Assembly (NCBI RefSeq): GCF_900143515.1
Contig: NZ_FSQT01000002.1
Span: forward strand, 3,225,501-3,289,500
Reading direction: 5' to 3'
Source: Micromonospora cremea
Lineage (GTDB): Bacteria > Actinomycetota > Actinomycetes > Mycobacteriales > Micromonosporaceae
DNA length: 64,000 nt
Shown here: positions 62,711-64,000 of the stretch, piece after piece
Layout: the number at the start of each line of letters is the position of its first letter
How positions within the stretch are numbered: the stretch's first letter is position 1
Translations under genes and position numbers: made by a program
The notes under the pieces: model-generated
The model's input: only the letters and a program-made list of their open reading frames with translations
What the model was told of the DNA's origin: nothing
Databases searched by the model: none

Positions 62711-63241
62711 ATGCGCCCACCCGCCTTCGCCCGTCCCGCCGGCCGGCTCGGCCGCACGATCGCCCTGCTCGGGCTCACCGCCGGCCTGCTGGCCGCCGCT
62801 CCCGCCGCGGTGTCGGCCGCCACGCCCGGTCGGGGCGACACCCCAACCGGGGACGCGGCGGCCCGCGGCTGCGAGCGGGCCTTCGACCGCGCCGTCCGGG
62901 CGTACGTGGAGACCACCGCCCGGCGCGACCTGGACGGCTTCGCCGCGCTGCTGCACCCCGAGGTCACCTCCGTCTTCGCCTCCGACGGGGAGGTGCTCGA
63001 CGGCAAACGGGCCACCGTGGACTGGCTGCGCGGGTTCTTCGCCGACGACTCGTGGACCCAGTCGTTCAGGGTGGCCAAGCAGACCGTGGTGGGCTGCCGG
63101 ACCGGGTTCGTGCTGTTCGACTCCGTCTACGCGGTGCCGGCCACCGGCACCAGGGTGCCGCTGCTGATCGGGGTCAGCTACACGTACCAGCACGGCCGGT
63201 GGCTGGTGCTGCAGAACCAGGACTCCGTGGGCCGGATCTGA
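62711..63241 (+). CDS. Secreted SnoaL/DUF4440-like protein
   Basis: 176 residues from ATG 62711 with aaggagaa upstream. An N-terminal signal peptide (RTIALLGLTAGLLAAAPAAV, cleavage near VSAATP) precedes a NTF2-like fold: RAYVETTARRDLDGFAALLH, PEVTSVFASDGEVLDG, ATVDWLRGFFADDSW, and VSYTYQHGRWLVLQNQDS. Small secreted enzyme or carrier; substrate unknown. Confidence 0.8.
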   Translation: MRPPAFARPAGRLGRTIALLGLTAGLLAAAPAAVSAATPGRGDTPTGDAAARGCERAFDRAVRAYVETTARRDLDGFAALLHPEVTSVFASDGEVLDGKRATVDWLRGFFADDSWTQSFRVAKQTVVGCRTGFVLFDSVYAVPATGTRVPLLIGVSYTYQHGRWLVLQNQDSVGRI

Positions 63242-63248
63242 CCACGGA

Positions 63249-63309
63249 GGCTGGCGAGGGGTCGCCAGCCGGGGGGAGGGGCGGGCGCGCCAGCAGCGGC
63301 GCCCGCCCC
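63249..63309. terminator. Tandem hairpins between convergent genes
   Basis: Two perfect hairpins: ggctggcg (63249-63256) with cgccagcc (63263-63270), and ggggcgggcgc (63278-63288) with gcgcccgcccc (63299-63309). They lie between the SnoaL-like gene and the convergent lipoprotein gene and probably terminate both. Confidence 0.75.
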
Positions 63310-63319
63310 GCGGCAGCGT

Positions 63320-64000
63320 TCAGACGGCCTTGTCGAAGGCGGCCACCGCCAGCGGCGCGATCTTCGCGATCAGCGCGGTGCCGGCCGCCAGGTCACCGTC
63401 GCTGGCCGAGGCGTCCACCTCCATGACGAAGTTGCCGCGCACCAGGATCAGCGTGCACTGGTGCCGGGTCGCCTTTCCCTTCAGCCGCTCGCAGAAGGTG
63501 ATCACGTCGGGGCCGTTCGGCACCGGCGGGGGCGACGGCCGCACGATCGTCGACGTGCGCCCGTCGTCGGGCACCTCGTACTCCTTGCACGTCGACAGGA
63601 CCGACCGCAGCTCGTCGGCGAGCTTGCGGCCGGGCACCTTCAGGTAGCCGACCACGTACTGCCGGATCCACACGCTCTCGCCGTCCCAGAGCCGCTCCCG
63701 GTAGGCGGTGCGTTTGATGTCCGACGGCAGGCTCGCCCTGCACAGGGAGATCAGCTTCCACGCCTCGGTGTTCTCGTCGGTGTACTGGGCGGTCTCCGGG
63801 TGGAACTTCGCGTCCAGGTTCAGCATCGCTGCGGTGACCCGGCTGCGGACCTCGGCGGTGGAGGTTGGCGCCGGACGCGGCTTCGGCGGGGTCGGCGAGG
63901 CCGACACCGACGGCGCGGACCAGCGGGGAGCCTCGGCGGCCTGGCTCGGCGCGCAGGCCGCCGAGCCGAGCAGGAGCAACGACAGCGGAAGCAGGATGGT
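63320..64000 (-). CDS. Lipoprotein of unknown function, 5' end beyond the window
   Basis: The frame is open to the window edge: ...PLSLLLLGSAACAPSQAAE has the end of a signal sequence and a lipobox (LGSAAC) whose Cys is the lipid anchor. The mature part has a Pro/Ser linker, TAAMLNLDAKFHPETAQY, CRASLPSDIKRTAYRERLWD, DVITFCERLKGKATRHQCTL and a final hydrophobic strand. Two to four Cys may form disulfides. No family recognised. Confidence 0.7.
   Translation of the reverse strand, partial: TILLPLSLLLLGSAACAPSQAAEAPRWSAPSVSASPTPPKPRPAPTSTAEVRSRVTAAMLNLDAKFHPETAQYTDENTEAWKLISLCRASLPSDIKRTAYRERLWDGESVWIRQYVVGYLKVPGRKLADELRSVLSTCKEYEVPDDGRTSTIVRPSPPPVPNGPDVITFCERLKGKATRHQCTLILVRGNFVMEVDASASDGDLAAGTALIAKIAPLAVAAFDKAV

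Overview
The window looks like a chromosomal accessory region of a high-GC actinomycete, most likely a member of the Micromonosporaceae. The reasons are the strongly G/C-ending codons, GTG/TTG starts, ATGA/GTGA gene overlaps, XRE-TPR and MmyB-type regulators, DivIVA-domain mini-genes, an actinobacterial TDT transporter fragment and a LAL-like regulator. I see no tRNA, rRNA or CRISPR array. The genus is an inference from protein flavour, not from a marker gene.

Region 1 (1-5.5 kb) is the end of a restriction/defence-like operon: an SF2 helicase C-terminus, an 87-aa protein, a DndD-like SMC ATPase with a zinc hook, and a 124-aa small protein. A DUF262/HNH (GmrSD-like) gene follows, broken by an in-frame TAA. 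Region 2 (5.5-12.7 kb) is a graveyard of gene pieces: GntR and TDT-transporter relics, an IS5-family element, cassette relics, a stand-alone SRA (modified-cytosine reader) gene, an XRE/flavoprotein pair with a frameshift, one intact copy of a three-gene DivIVA mini-cassette, and relics of two helicases that exist full-length elsewhere in the window.

Region 3 (13-35.6 kb) is the core. Leftward runs an operon SMC-like ATPase -> 137-aa protein -> DUF4011/UPF1-type helicase with a Vsr-like nuclease tail. It is now split by a 2.8-kb insertion bounded by a 202-bp direct repeat. Rightward from the same 94-bp divergent promoter region runs a seven-gene operon: coiled-coil protein, Cas4/RecB-like nuclease with a cysteine cluster, 504-aa protein with a possible helicase beta-barrel, DUF262/HNH protein, UPF1/Dna2-like helicase, SNF2 helicase and HelD-like helicase. 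No methylase, kinase or phosphatase is present, so it does not match BREX, DISARM or classical R-M as I know them. It is my best candidate for an undescribed multi-helicase defence system.

Region 4 (35.7-45.3 kb) holds more accessory genes, many broken: NUDIX with a nonsense codon, an XRE-TPR relic fused to a DUF6308 fragment, two nuclease-fold proteins (DUF91-like and DUF4268-like), a frameshifted HelR/HelD helicase, a ComEA-like membrane protein, an ISAs1 relic, and an AbiE toxin-antitoxin pair whose toxin has lost its middle. Region 5 (45.5-64 kb) becomes ordinary chromosome: a triple-repeat secreted protein, an OGG-fold glycosylase, an HTH/DUF4180 pair, a LAL-like ATPase regulator, a DrrAB-type ABC exporter, an FMN reductase, a nest of IS elements (TnpB relic, IS256, IS630), then GNAT, aldo-keto reductase, SDR plus divergent MmyB regulator, an ArsR-type regulator and two exported proteins.

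Two themes run through the window. A small cassette (structured leader, three overlapping mini-genes, GIY-YIG nuclease) occurs in four states of decay within 16 kb. Two insertions, one at each end of the DUF4011 helicase gene, are bounded by 200-300 bp direct repeats of flanking sequence, and each contains one cassette copy.
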